Assembly (NCBI GenBank): GCA_002293025.1
Contig: DBCL01000007.1
Coordinates: 1-18,829 of the forward strand
Direction: 5' to 3'
From: Actinobacteria bacterium UBA959
Lineage (GTDB): Bacteria; Actinomycetota; Actinomycetes; S36-B12; UBA5976
Length of the DNA: 18,829 nucleotides
Part shown: in pieces, positions 1 through 7,921 of the stretch
Position numbering within the stretch: position 1 is the stretch's first letter
How the letters are laid out: each line of letters begins with the position of its first letter
Position numbers and translations under genes: made by a program
The notes under the pieces: model-generated
What the model was told of the DNA's origin: nothing
The model's input: the letters and a program-made list of their open reading frames with translations, nothing else
Databases searched by the model: none

Positions 1-2133
1 AGAGCACCCACAATCTCCGATCATGCTCCCAAATCAGAACTAAACTTTGAAGTTTCCGCCACCCCTGCCATACGAGATTCCCTAATTTTGGATCGAATTA
101 TTCGAGCTCACAGCGAAACTGGACTCCCTTACTCAAAAATGGCCGTAATTGGGCGCTCCTACGACACTTTGAAATTAATAAAACGCCGGTTAGCAGATGC
201 TGGGATTGACGTTGAGTATTCGGCTGATAACTCAGCACTAGGTAACAACAGTTCAGTAAGCGCTTTATTAGGGGCAGTTCAGCTGGCTATAAAACTCAAG
301 TCAAAAGAACAAATTGGGGCAGGGGAGCTAAGGCAATTCTTACTCTCGCCGGTCATACAAGCTAGCAATTCACAACTTCGGTCAGCTAGTACAGTATTGA
401 GAAATTCAACTCTGCAAGGGACAACCGATGAACTAATTTTGGAAGCAGTAATTAGCCCTAAGTTATTACTTCAAGTGGAGAACCATGAGAAAACTATGGT
501 ACTTAGGCACGCAGGCGCTTTGCTTCACTCAATCAAGGAAAGACTAAACAAAAAAGTATCCGTAGCAGAAGTGCTTTGGTCGGCTTGGTCTGGAAAAGTA
601 GATGTGAAAAGTGCAGAACTTTTTGGATTTGATTTGAATGATTATCAGAATTCTTGGCCTGATCGGCTTTTGCAATTAAGTCTAGGCCAAAGTGCAGCTG
701 CGCGTAGAGCTGATACTGAGTTGGATGCAATAGTTGCACTATTTGATGCCGCCGATAGAGCAGATCGTGATTTTAAAGGTACCCAAAGTGTTACAGACTT
801 TATTACTGAAGTTTTAAATCAAGACTCTGCTGCAGACGTTTTGGTTCAGCGTGTACAAGATGGTGTCACTATTTGCACAGCACATAAGGCACGTGGCCGA
901 CAATGGGAGCTTGTATTTATCGTTGATTTACAAGATGGGGTTTGGCCTGCGGCTAACGTACGTGAGTCATTGATTCAAGCTCGGGATGCGCATGGTCAGC
1001 GTCTTAGAGTCGCAGAAGAACGCAGGTTGGCAGCAGCAGCACTATCTGCCACTAAAAACTCTGCACTAATTTGCGTAGTTGATTCAGAAAATGAAGTAGG
1101 TCTGTCTCCGTCATCCTTACTGTTTGATTTCGAACTACCAGATACCGTCAATGAGTTAGCCCCATCTTTGTTAACTCCCAACGGTTTAATCGCTCAACTT
1201 CGTGCAGCAGCAGTCGATCCTCAATCCAGTGGTGAACTTAAAGCAGCTGCTGTATCCAGACTTTCATATCTAGCCAAATCGAAGAATTCGGTTGTCTCAG
1301 GGGCCGACCCACAGAATTGGTGGTTTGTACCACAACTGACGAAATCAGATCAGCCACTTTTTGACCCTGATAGTCCAACAAGTATTAGTGGGTCTGCTCT
1401 AGAAAGTATTACTCGCTGCCCAACTCAATGGTTTTTTGAAAGAAAATTACAAATTAAAGATGCAACAAATGCAAGCGCTGTAATTGGTTCTGTAATTCAC
1501 CAGATTGCGGAAAACATCTCAACCAAAAATATGTCCTTGATGGATTCATTGAATTTTCTGAGGGATATTTGGCCTACCAAAGCATTTGATTCACAGTGGC
1601 AATCAAACATTCAACTAATAGAAGCTGAAGGGATGGTGCAAGCATTATTTGAATGGTTAGAGCCTAGAAGAGATATGTTTATTAGCGGCGAGCAATCTTT
1701 TAATGTGCTTCTCGAAGAGGATCAGATTATTCTGATTGGCAGAATAGATCTCGTCGAAAAAAGTATGGATGGAAGCCTAAATATCATTGATTTCAAGACA
1801 TCAAACTCTGCACCTTCCAAGAAAGAACTGCTTGAACACACTCAGTTAGGGGTCTATCAACTTGCAGTCGCTAATCATCCAGTTTTGAACCCTGGGAGCG
1901 CTCGAGTTTCGGCAGCGCTGATTCAGCTTCGGGCTCGAAAATCTGATCAAAAAGCATCAGAAAATTTTGCTGCAGATTTAGAAGACCCTCAATGGCTATT
2001 TGAGCAATTGCGGGATGGTAAATCTCGGATGATTAATGAAGATTTACCGGCAAGACCCGGAGCGCATTGTCGAAACTGTAAAGTTAAGGCAGTTTGTCCA
2101 GCGGTTGTTGAGGGTGAACAGGCCGTTTCATGA
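1..2133 (+). CDS. adnA: AdnA-like helicase-nuclease subunit (5' end outside window)
   Basis: This is the C-terminal 710 residues of an AddAB/RecBCD-type motor-nuclease subunit. The frame is open to base 1, so the gene begins upstream; the first possible in-window start, a TTG at 88, is unlikely to be real. Visible parts are helicase motif V (TICTAHKARG, about 290-299), a motif VI region (EERRL, 339-343) and a RecB-type nuclease domain with H500, GRID (D583), DFK (D597, K599) and QLGVYQLA. Four cysteines, C473 and the C-terminal Cx2Cx5C (C690, C693, C699), match the Fe-S cluster pattern of AddB-type nucleases. Motif VI has lost its arginine: SAT (349-351) stands where AdnB and UvrD2 here have TRA. 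AdnA is known as the lesser motor of the AdnAB complex, which resects DNA double-strand breaks. The stop overlaps the adnB start in ATGA, giving translational coupling. The AdnA rather than AdnB assignment rests on gene order and the cysteines. Confidence 0.88.
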   Translation, partial: RAPTISDHAPKSELNFEVSATPAIRDSLILDRIIRAHSETGLPYSKMAVIGRSYDTLKLIKRRLADAGIDVEYSADNSALGNNSSVSALLGAVQLAIKLKSKEQIGAGELRQFLLSPVIQASNSQLRSASTVLRNSTLQGTTDELILEAVISPKLLLQVENHEKTMVLRHAGALLHSIKERLNKKVSVAEVLWSAWSGKVDVKSAELFGFDLNDYQNSWPDRLLQLSLGQSAAARRADTELDAIVALFDAADRADRDFKGTQSVTDFITEVLNQDSAADVLVQRVQDGVTICTAHKARGRQWELVFIVDLQDGVWPAANVRESLIQARDAHGQRLRVAEERRLAAAALSATKNSALICVVDSENEVGLSPSSLLFDFELPDTVNELAPSLLTPNGLIAQLRAAAVDPQSSGELKAAAVSRLSYLAKSKNSVVSGADPQNWWFVPQLTKSDQPLFDPDSPTSISGSALESITRCPTQWFFERKLQIKDATNASAVIGSVIHQIAENISTKNMSLMDSLNFLRDIWPTKAFDSQWQSNIQLIEAEGMVQALFEWLEPRRDMFISGEQSFNVLLEEDQIILIGRIDLVEKSMDGSLNIIDFKTSNSAPSKKELLEHTQLGVYQLAVANHPVLNPGSARVSAALIQLRARKSDQKASENFAADLEDPQWLFEQLRDGKSRMINEDLPARPGAHCRNCKVKAVCPAVVEGEQAVS

Positions 2134-5100
2134 AAAAACTAGTTGAGAAAAGATTCTTAAGTGCAGAACAAGTAACAGCAATTGAACATCCACTTGAGCC
2201 AGTAGCCATCATTGCGGGGGCTGGTACCGGTAAAACTGAAGTTATGAGTCAAAGAGTTAAGTATTTGATTGAATCAAACCAGGTAGACGCAGCATCTGTC
2301 TTGGGGCTAACTTTCACGAATAAGGCTGCTGGGCAATTAAATGAAAGAATCGCAAGATCGCTTGGCGAGAAGTACCGAGAAGAGTTACCAACAATTTCAA
2401 CTTATCATTCATTTGCACGACAACTGCTTATTGATTATGGCGCGGCAATTGCAATTGAACCAGACCACAAAACTTTATCTGAATCGGCACGAGCAGCACT
2501 TGCTTTCAAGGTGATAAGTCACACAAAACACTCTCTTAAAACACTTGATTACTCAAGTGCGCGATTGGTTGAGATGGTTCTAGCAATGGATGATCTTTTG
2601 GCTGAACATTTATTAGGGCCTGACGTGGTTAAAGATTTTGATCACGACTGGATTTTGGAGCTGCAAAACAGCATAAACAATAATGAGAGTATTCGCAGAG
2701 CAATTACAGTTGCCACTCAACGTGCTGAATTATTGCTACTAGTTGATGAATTTAGAGATCAAAAACTCAAGGCAGGTGCTCTAGATTTTGCTGATCAAAT
2801 GCGGTGGGCACATTTGCTTCTCCAATCAATACCAGATATTGCGATCACGCTTAAAGCAAAGTATCAAGTGGTCTTGCTAGATGAATACCAAGATACTTCA
2901 GTAGCACAACAAGAGTTGCTATTAACTTGCTTTGGGCAAGGGCACCCAGTAACTGCAGTTGGAGATCCACTTCAATCGATTTATTCGTGGCGAGGTGCAT
3001 CTGCAAATACAACAAGATCATTTCCGAATTTGTTTAAGAAGTCTGATGGGTCTAGTGCATCAACTCTAACTTTACGAAATAATTACCGATCAGGTCAATT
3101 AATCTTGACTGCTGCAAATAATCTAATTCAATCAATACGAAATCAACATGAGGGATCAGCTGAATTAGTCCAAGCAAATCTAGACCTCGATGCAGGTAAA
3201 GTCCGAGTTGGACTATATGAAACTGAGCAGGAGGAGATCAGGCAAGTTACCAAGGAGATTTCCAATCTTGTTGAACTTGGAGCTAAACCTGAATCAATTG
3301 CAGTTCTTGGCAGGACAACTTCCACGCTGCTTGCTATTCACAATAGTTTGGTTACTTTAGGAATTCCAGCAACACTTGTTGGAGTTGAAACGATCTCCAG
3401 AACTCCAGAAGCAGTTGAAATCCTCTCGCTCATAGAGGCTGCCCATGATCCGCTAGCAGGTTCGGCGCTAGCGCGCTTGTTAATTTCGCCGAGAGTAAAC
3501 ATTGGTGATAGAGATTTAAACCTACTTGGTGAACGTGCTCGCGAATTAGCCAGAGGAATCCAACGAATTCCAGAAAACCCACCGGCACTATCAGGATTAG
3601 ATGAGTTAGTTCAGGCAAGCCTAAGTGACGCACTTTTTGATTTAGGCAATCTTGATTATTCGAGTGAAGCTAAGAAGCGCTTTAACAAACTTGCGCGAGA
3701 GATCCAATTTATGAGAACTACCTCTGACGCAATTGATGCAGTCTGGCGAGCTGTGCACGTTTTGGGATTAGACATCGAGGTTTATGCAAACACCCAAAGC
3801 ATTAATGCACGTCGATCTGGAGTGCTCGAAGCATTCATTGATCTAGTTCAATCCTGGAGCGATTCTGCAGACGATCCCACAGTTGCGGGCTTATTGTCCT
3901 GGATCAAAATGGCTAGGCGTTTTAGTTCAGCACCAGCCATAGAAGTGCCAATTCCGCCAAATGCTGTGCAACTTTTAACAATTCACCGGGCCAAAGGGCT
4001 GGAGTGGCCACATGTGTTTATCCCAGCTATGGCCAAAAATGTTTTTCCTACAAGTAATAGCCGTCCTCGGTTTACTTCCGTTTGTGATTCTTTGCCACAT
4101 GCACTTCGTGGAGACAGTGACTCACTTCCACAAGATCCAAAGGCAACCAATGAGTCATTCGCGCAATTTGCGATAGCCAATAAAGAGTTCAGTGAGTCTG
4201 AGGAGCTGCGTTTGGCTTATGTCGCACTAACTAGGGCTGAACAAACTGTGATGGTATCTGCACATTGGTGGGGCAGCACCCAATTGAAAGCGCGAGGGCC
4301 TTCAGATTTTTACAATGAAATTGCATTGACTGCAACAGAGATCTTGCAAGTAGCTCCAGTGCCTGAGAGACTAGATGCAAATCCTCATCTAGTAACCACA
4401 GATGAATATCGAACAAAAAACGAGACTCAGTATCAAAAGATAGTTAGAGAAGTGGCTGGTGCTGTGCAACAAGCTAAGCCAGAAATAAACCAGTTAGGTG
4501 CTGGATTAAGCGATCAGGAAAAACTCTTGGTTGAACGGTGGGACCAGGCTATAAATTGGGTTTTGCGTGAGCCTATTGCGTCTGTACCAGTTTCAATCCC
4601 TGCCATGCTCACAGCGTCAAGATTGGTCACAGCCATTAGAAGTCCTGAAGTTCTGGCCCAATCCTTGATAAGACCAATGCCCTCCAAACCATCAAGGGCT
4701 GCCATTAGAGGTACGAACTTACATGCAAAAATTGAAAGATTCTACAAAGATCCAGCCTTAATCAGCCTTGACGAACTTAATGACAATACTGAATTTCAAA
4801 CAGATGAGGTAATAGCTGAATCCTTCATCGCATTTGAGAAATCTAGATTTGCCCAACTAGCTCCAGTGGCCATCGAATGGGGTTTTCAGTTGCCACTTGA
4901 TCATTTCTTGATTCCTGGTCGAGTAGATGCCGTATTCAAAGAGAAAGACGAAATACTCTTAGTTGACTGGAAGTCTGGCAAGCCTGGTGCTGTTGATGAC
5001 TTGCAGTTATCACTTTATAGATTGGCCTGGAGTTATGCTCACAGTTTCCCACTTGAACAAATCAAAGCAATTTTTGTTTTCTTACCATCCTTGGATGAAT

Positions 5101-5165
5101 TACCTGCAGAAAATCTCCTGACAAAAAGTGAGATCCTGGAGCTACTAAAGCAAGTTACTGCCTAA
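2130..5165 (+). CDS. adnB: AdnB-like ATP-dependent helicase-nuclease subunit
   Basis: This is a 1011-residue UvrD/REP-type helicase fused to a C-terminal RecB-like nuclease, the main motor of an AdnAB double-strand-break resection machine. Motifs in order are Walker A GAGTGKT (30-36, K35), motif Ia TFTNKAA, Walker B DEYQD (251-255), VGDPLQSIYSWRGA, NNYRS, motif V TIHRAKGLEW and motif VI YVALTRAE (R702). The nuclease has GRVD (D933), DWK (D946, K948) and QLSLYRLA, so both the motor and nuclease active sites look intact. It lacks the Cx2Cx5C cysteines of its partner. The ATG at 2130 overlaps the upstream stop by 4 bp (ATGA), which fixes the start and implies coupled synthesis of both subunits. 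The length fits actinobacterial AdnB proteins. Its 3' end overlaps the convergent downstream gene by 11 bp. Confidence 0.93.
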   Translation: MKKLVEKRFLSAEQVTAIEHPLEPVAIIAGAGTGKTEVMSQRVKYLIESNQVDAASVLGLTFTNKAAGQLNERIARSLGEKYREELPTISTYHSFARQLLIDYGAAIAIEPDHKTLSESARAALAFKVISHTKHSLKTLDYSSARLVEMVLAMDDLLAEHLLGPDVVKDFDHDWILELQNSINNNESIRRAITVATQRAELLLLVDEFRDQKLKAGALDFADQMRWAHLLLQSIPDIAITLKAKYQVVLLDEYQDTSVAQQELLLTCFGQGHPVTAVGDPLQSIYSWRGASANTTRSFPNLFKKSDGSSASTLTLRNNYRSGQLILTAANNLIQSIRNQHEGSAELVQANLDLDAGKVRVGLYETEQEEIRQVTKEISNLVELGAKPESIAVLGRTTSTLLAIHNSLVTLGIPATLVGVETISRTPEAVEILSLIEAAHDPLAGSALARLLISPRVNIGDRDLNLLGERARELARGIQRIPENPPALSGLDELVQASLSDALFDLGNLDYSSEAKKRFNKLAREIQFMRTTSDAIDAVWRAVHVLGLDIEVYANTQSINARRSGVLEAFIDLVQSWSDSADDPTVAGLLSWIKMARRFSSAPAIEVPIPPNAVQLLTIHRAKGLEWPHVFIPAMAKNVFPTSNSRPRFTSVCDSLPHALRGDSDSLPQDPKATNESFAQFAIANKEFSESEELRLAYVALTRAEQTVMVSAHWWGSTQLKARGPSDFYNEIALTATEILQVAPVPERLDANPHLVTTDEYRTKNETQYQKIVREVAGAVQQAKPEINQLGAGLSDQEKLLVERWDQAINWVLREPIASVPVSIPAMLTASRLVTAIRSPEVLAQSLIRPMPSKPSRAAIRGTNLHAKIERFYKDPALISLDELNDNTEFQTDEVIAESFIAFEKSRFAQLAPVAIEWGFQLPLDHFLIPGRVDAVFKEKDEILLVDWKSGKPGAVDDLQLSLYRLAWSYAHSFPLEQIKAIFVFLPSLDELPAENLLTKSEILELLKQVTA

Positions 5166-5970
5166 TGTCTGCTTGTAATAGTAAGTGATCTCCAACTGCC
5201 ATCTTGGTAGTACTTTCATTAGCAATAGAAAGTTGCCGAGTGCATAAGATGTGATCAAATTGCACGCGTGGATTTATATCTGGAAAAGTTGGCAGTTTTT
5301 TACCAAGACGCCAAGCAGTCAAAATCTTTATTAGCCAATGGGGGAGGTTAAAATCCCCTAACAAGACTTTAGGTTCTTGAAACTGCCCTAACCATTTCTT
5401 GGTTTCTCTAAATTGAGTGATGTTTCTAAAGGGCTGGAATGATAGATGCGTTGTAGCAACCAAAATATTTCCCAGTGGTGTTTGAATCTTGGCAGCCAAG
5501 ACCACTCGAGGCTCATCATCAATCTTCATGAGTCTAAATCCACCACCTTCTTTTGGAAAAGGTAAGAAGAATCCAAATCTGCCTCCGCGCAGGTGTAGTT
5601 GATACCATTGCAAGACTGGATACTTAGAAAAAAGCGCAACGCCATATTTACTATATTCTGGATTTTCTAGATCTTGGGTAGAGCTATTCCGGGCATCAAT
5701 CCAGCCCTTTTTACCTTTATCTGGATCCCCTATAAGTGTTGCTGCAAACTTATAGTTTGGCAAGTCACTGTGTTGCGAAATGATCTGTGCTTGATCAACA
5801 TGATTACTTCTAGGCTGGTGTTGATCGACTTCTTGCACTGCCAAGACATCTGCGGCTATTGACTTCGCCGCTGAAACTAGGCCTTCTAGATCTACTACCG
5901 CTTTGCCAGGTTGAATTGGAGGGGCCTGCAAGTTGATTCCATGCAAGATATTCCATGTTGCAACCTGCAT
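5155..5970 (-). CDS. endonuclease/exonuclease/phosphatase-family hydrolase
   Basis: This is a 271-residue metal-dependent phosphoesterase of the EEP (DNase I/exonuclease III-like) fold. The visible active-site set is complete: TWNILHG at the N-terminus (N7), VQEVDQ (E47), THLS (H175), GDFN (D206, N208), FDH (D239, H240) and the C-terminal GDH (D261, H262). There is no clear signal peptide or membrane segment, so a cytoplasmic location is likely. The family hydrolyses substrates from DNA to phosphoinositides to sphingomyelin, and the substrate cannot be read from sequence. The ATG at 5970 is preceded by AGGTGG, a good Shine-Dalgarno, and directly precedes the first conserved strand. It is convergent with adnB (11 bp overlap) and divergent from nudC. 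In M. tuberculosis this slot, as I recall it, holds a channel gene (Rv3200c) instead. Confidence 0.88.
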   Translation of the reverse strand: MQVATWNILHGINLQAPPIQPGKAVVDLEGLVSAAKSIAADVLAVQEVDQHQPRSNHVDQAQIISQHSDLPNYKFAATLIGDPDKGKKGWIDARNSSTQDLENPEYSKYGVALFSKYPVLQWYQLHLRGGRFGFFLPFPKEGGGFRLMKIDDEPRVVLAAKIQTPLGNILVATTHLSFQPFRNITQFRETKKWLGQFQEPKVLLGDFNLPHWLIKILTAWRLGKKLPTFPDINPRVQFDHILCTRQLSIANESTTKMAVGDHLLLQADIRQ

Positions 5971-6021
5971 GTTCCCACCTAAGTTTTAGTTACCCACTAA
6001 ACATAACCAATTTTGTTGGGT

Positions 6022-6027
6022 TAGGCT
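6022..6027 (+). promoter_or_regulatory. -10 element of a leaderless nudC promoter
   Basis: TAGGCT matches the actinobacterial -10 pattern TANNNT and ends 7 nt before the nudC ATG, so transcription would begin at or next to the start codon. No Shine-Dalgarno and no convincing -35 hexamer are present. Confidence 0.5.
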
Positions 6028-6034
6028 CTCCCAA

Positions 6035-6943
6035 ATGAAATTTGAGCCTTTACTGACCTCCCTTACCCTGTCTCGCTCTGCTATCCAACGGCGTAATCGT
6101 GAAACATTCACCGATCTGCAGTGGAGCCAAGTTCTAGCGTCCCCAAATATTAAAGCCATCGAACTAAGGGATTTTCGGGTTGAGCTGAATGGGGCAGAAT
6201 TAAAGTTTCACAATCTACAAAATTTTGATGCTAATTCGTTAAAGATTGATTTAGGAACTGATCTAGATGGAAACTCTTATGCAGCAGTGCTTGTTGAAAA
6301 ACCTGTAGATGACTCTTGGCGGGACTTGAGATCCCTTGGCGCAAAACTTAATGATCGTGATGTCGCTCTAATGGCTACAGCGGTTGCTTTAGCGAATTGG
6401 CATGCACGGGCTACATTTTGTCCAGTCTGTGGTGGAGCAACTACAGTTACAAATGCTGGCTGGAGTCGAACCTGTGCTAAATGCAAACAAGTGCAGCATC
6501 CAAGAAGTGATCCTGCAGTTATTGCTTTAATCGTTGATAAAGATGATCGTGCGCTGATTGGTCGCAGAGCAGAATGGGCTGAAAGTTCCTTCTCAACATT
6601 CGCCGGATTTGTAGAGGCTGGAGAATCAGCTGAGATGGCCTTAATTCGAGAACTTAAAGAAGAGTCCGGTATTTCCGTGCAGCTGTCAGATATTTCATAT
6701 CGTGGATCTCAAGTTTGGCCATTCCCAGCATCATTGATGCTGGGTTATCAAGTTAAAATCCAAAGTCAAGAGTCTGTGCCAGATGGAATTGAGATAGTTG
6801 AAGTGCGTTGGTACACCAGAGATGAAATGAAGTTTGATTGCGAGGAAGGTAGATTGCAACTTCCCCCCAGCATCTCAATTGCTAGACAGTTAATTGAAGA
6901 ATGGTTTGGATCGGCACTACCTGGTGAATGGTTAAGACCCTAA
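6035..6943 (+). CDS. nudC: NudC-type NADH pyrophosphatase / NAD-RNA decapping Nudix hydrolase
   Basis: This is a 302-residue NudC protein. The family cleaves the pyrophosphate of NAD(H) and removes NAD caps from RNA 5' ends. A zinc ribbon has C129, C132, C147 and C150, the same spacing as in E. coli NudC. It is followed by a complete Nudix box, G191-x5-E197-x7-R205 EL-x-EE-x-G-I213. The NudC signature SQPWPFPxS appears as SQVWPFPAS (225-233), with the first proline replaced by valine. The N-terminal part (about 1-120) is the less conserved NudC N domain. The ATG at 6035 has no Shine-Dalgarno but lies 7 nt after a TAGGCT -10 motif, suggesting a leaderless mRNA. The last 12 bp overlap the convergent mycoredoxin gene. 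In mycobacteria nudC lies in the same neighbourhood, near mrx1, uvrD2 and adnAB. Confidence 0.95.
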   Translation: MKFEPLLTSLTLSRSAIQRRNRETFTDLQWSQVLASPNIKAIELRDFRVELNGAELKFHNLQNFDANSLKIDLGTDLDGNSYAAVLVEKPVDDSWRDLRSLGAKLNDRDVALMATAVALANWHARATFCPVCGGATTVTNAGWSRTCAKCKQVQHPRSDPAVIALIVDKDDRALIGRRAEWAESSFSTFAGFVEAGESAEMALIRELKEESGISVQLSDISYRGSQVWPFPASLMLGYQVKIQSQESVPDGIEIVEVRWYTRDEMKFDCEEGRLQLPPSISIARQLIEEWFGSALPGEWLRP

Positions 6944-7168
6944 GGCTTCTTGAAGTTGATGGATTGAAGGATTAGTAAGCGTTACGCCGTTAGGCAAAAC
7001 AATTGTCGGGACAGTTCGATTTCCACCATTGGCTTGCTCCACGATTGCTGCATGTTCTGGGGAGTGCTCAATATCTATCTCGACATATTCAATGCCTGCT
7101 CGATCCATCTGCCCCTTAAGGCGCTGGCAGTATCCACACCATTGGGTGCTGTACATAGTGATACTCAT
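6932..7168 (-). CDS. mrx1: mycoredoxin (glutaredoxin-like, mycothiol-dependent)
   Basis: This is a 78-residue thioredoxin-fold redoxin. The WCGYC active site (C11, C14), the IDIEH segment after the first beta-alpha unit, GGNRTVP with the cis-proline (P54) and TLTNPS (63-68) match actinobacterial mycoredoxin-1 closely. That family reduces mycothiol-mixed disulfides, so the organism probably makes mycothiol (inference). It is a single-domain cytoplasmic protein of normal length. The ATG at 7168 has no strong Shine-Dalgarno; a TAGGCT -10 motif lies 6 nt upstream, suggesting a leaderless transcript. It converges on nudC with a 12 bp overlap and diverges from the aquaporin gene across 67 bp. In M. 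tuberculosis mrx1 also sits between nudC and uvrD2. Confidence 0.95.
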   Translation of the reverse strand: MSITMYSTQWCGYCQRLKGQMDRAGIEYVEIDIEHSPEHAAIVEQANGGNRTVPTIVLPNGVTLTNPSIHQLQEALGS

Positions 7169-7174
7169 AGCGCG

Positions 7175-7180
7175 AGCCTA
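7175..7180 (-). promoter_or_regulatory. -10 element of a leaderless mrx1 promoter
   Basis: On the minus strand TAGGCT is followed by exactly 6 nt and the mrx1 ATG. It is the same hexamer seen upstream of nudC. No -35 hexamer is recognisable. Confidence 0.5.
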
Positions 7181-7222
7181 AGGGATTTTCTGAAATTGAG
7201 CACTTTTTGCTAGCTTCTAATC

Positions 7223-7228
7223 TATTGT
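7223..7228 (+). promoter_or_regulatory. -10 element of a leaderless aquaporin promoter
   Basis: TATTGT (TANNNT) lies 7 nt before the aquaporin ATG, in a gene without a Shine-Dalgarno. A TTGAGC at 7196-7201 is a weak -35 candidate but stands 21 nt away, or 16 nt from the alternative -10 TAATCT (7218-7223). Confidence 0.42.
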
Positions 7229-7235
7229 TCCGTCA

Positions 7236-7895
7236 ATGCAAACAATTTATGCCAAGGCAGTTGCCGAGTTTTTAGGAGTCTTTCTCTTAATCACCCTAGG
7301 TGCAGGGGCGATCCTGAATGATCATGAAATAGTTGCAGTAGCTTTGGCTCACGGATTTGCAATTTTTGTAGGTATCAGCGCATTTGCCCACATCTCAGGG
7401 GCGCACTTTAATCCTGCAGTATCGCTTGCGCTCTTTTACTTGAAACGCATTTCCGCAAAAGATTTAGTAATTTACATTCCAGCACAAGTACTAGGTGGAA
7501 CTACTGCAGCATTTTTCCTGAGGAGTATTTATAAAGATGGTGCGGGACTTCCTGCAGTTAGCTCCCAAATAAGTACTAGTCAGGCACTAGTTATTGAATT
7601 TGTGGCAAGCTTTTTCTTGGCAATTACGATAATTGCAGTCGCCGTTGATCGAGGGGGAAGTTTTGCAATTGTTGGCGGTTTCCCAATAGCTTTGATAATC
7701 GTGGCCGATATCTTTTTTGCAGGACCACTGACTGGAGCAGCTATGAACCCAGCCAGATGGCTTGGTCCAGCGCTAGCAATGGGAGAGTTCCAAAATGCCT
7801 ACGTATGGATTCTGGGCCCAATTTTGGGGGCACTGGTTGCTGCCATTGGATATCAACTGCTGGCACCTAAAGGCTTAGAGCAAGTTTCCAACTAG
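7236..7895 (+). CDS. MIP-family channel (aquaporin) with a TIP-like selectivity filter
   Basis: This is a 219-residue major intrinsic protein with six predicted membrane segments and both pore motifs, HFNPAV (N59-P60-A61) and MNPARWLGPAL (N171-P172-A173). Aligned with E. coli AqpZ by distance from the NPA motifs, the aromatic/arginine filter positions are H39, I159, A168 and R174. AqpZ has F, H, T and R there. His-Ile-Ala-Arg resembles plant TIP-class channels and would give a wider filter than a strict water channel, so small solutes such as ammonia, urea or hydrogen peroxide are possible (inference). The GlpF-type loop and the aspartate after the second NPA are absent, arguing against a classical glycerol facilitator. 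It starts at ATG 7236 without a Shine-Dalgarno. It lies between mrx1 and uvrD2, a position with no channel in the mycobacterial block as I recall it. Confidence 0.93.
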   Translation: MQTIYAKAVAEFLGVFLLITLGAGAILNDHEIVAVALAHGFAIFVGISAFAHISGAHFNPAVSLALFYLKRISAKDLVIYIPAQVLGGTTAAFFLRSIYKDGAGLPAVSSQISTSQALVIEFVASFFLAITIIAVAVDRGGSFAIVGGFPIALIIVADIFFAGPLTGAAMNPARWLGPALAMGEFQNAYVWILGPILGALVAAIGYQLLAPKGLEQVSN

Positions 7896-7900
7896 TCCCT

Positions 7901-7919
7901 GGCGAGGATTACTCTCGCC
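7901..7919. promoter_or_regulatory. GGCGAG-N7-CTCGCC dyad overlapping the uvrD2 promoter
   Basis: A perfect 6 bp inverted repeat with a 7 nt spacer ends 2 nt before the uvrD2 ATG and contains the putative -10 TACTCT. It could be a DNA operator for uvrD2. In RNA it could be a short hairpin ending the aquaporin transcript, though no T-tract follows. It is not the actinobacterial LexA box, which carries GAAC-N4-GTTC. Confidence 0.4.
7910..7915 (+). promoter_or_regulatory. -10 element of a leaderless uvrD2 promoter
   Basis: TACTCT (TANNNT) is followed by 6 nt and the uvrD2 ATG. No Shine-Dalgarno is present at a usable distance; the nearest GAGG is 14 nt from the ATG. The element lies inside the GGCGAG/CTCGCC dyad. 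Confidence 0.45.
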
Positions 7920-7921
7920 CA

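Noticed and set aside
88..2133. adnA beginning at the TTG codon at 88
   Set aside because: The frame is open to base 1 and the protein would lack the Walker A and B motifs. The gene simply starts before the window.
5971..6034. AACCAA...TTGGGTT imperfect inverted repeat between the EEP and nudC genes
   Set aside because: Only 4 bp pair without a bulge; too weak to call an operator or terminator.
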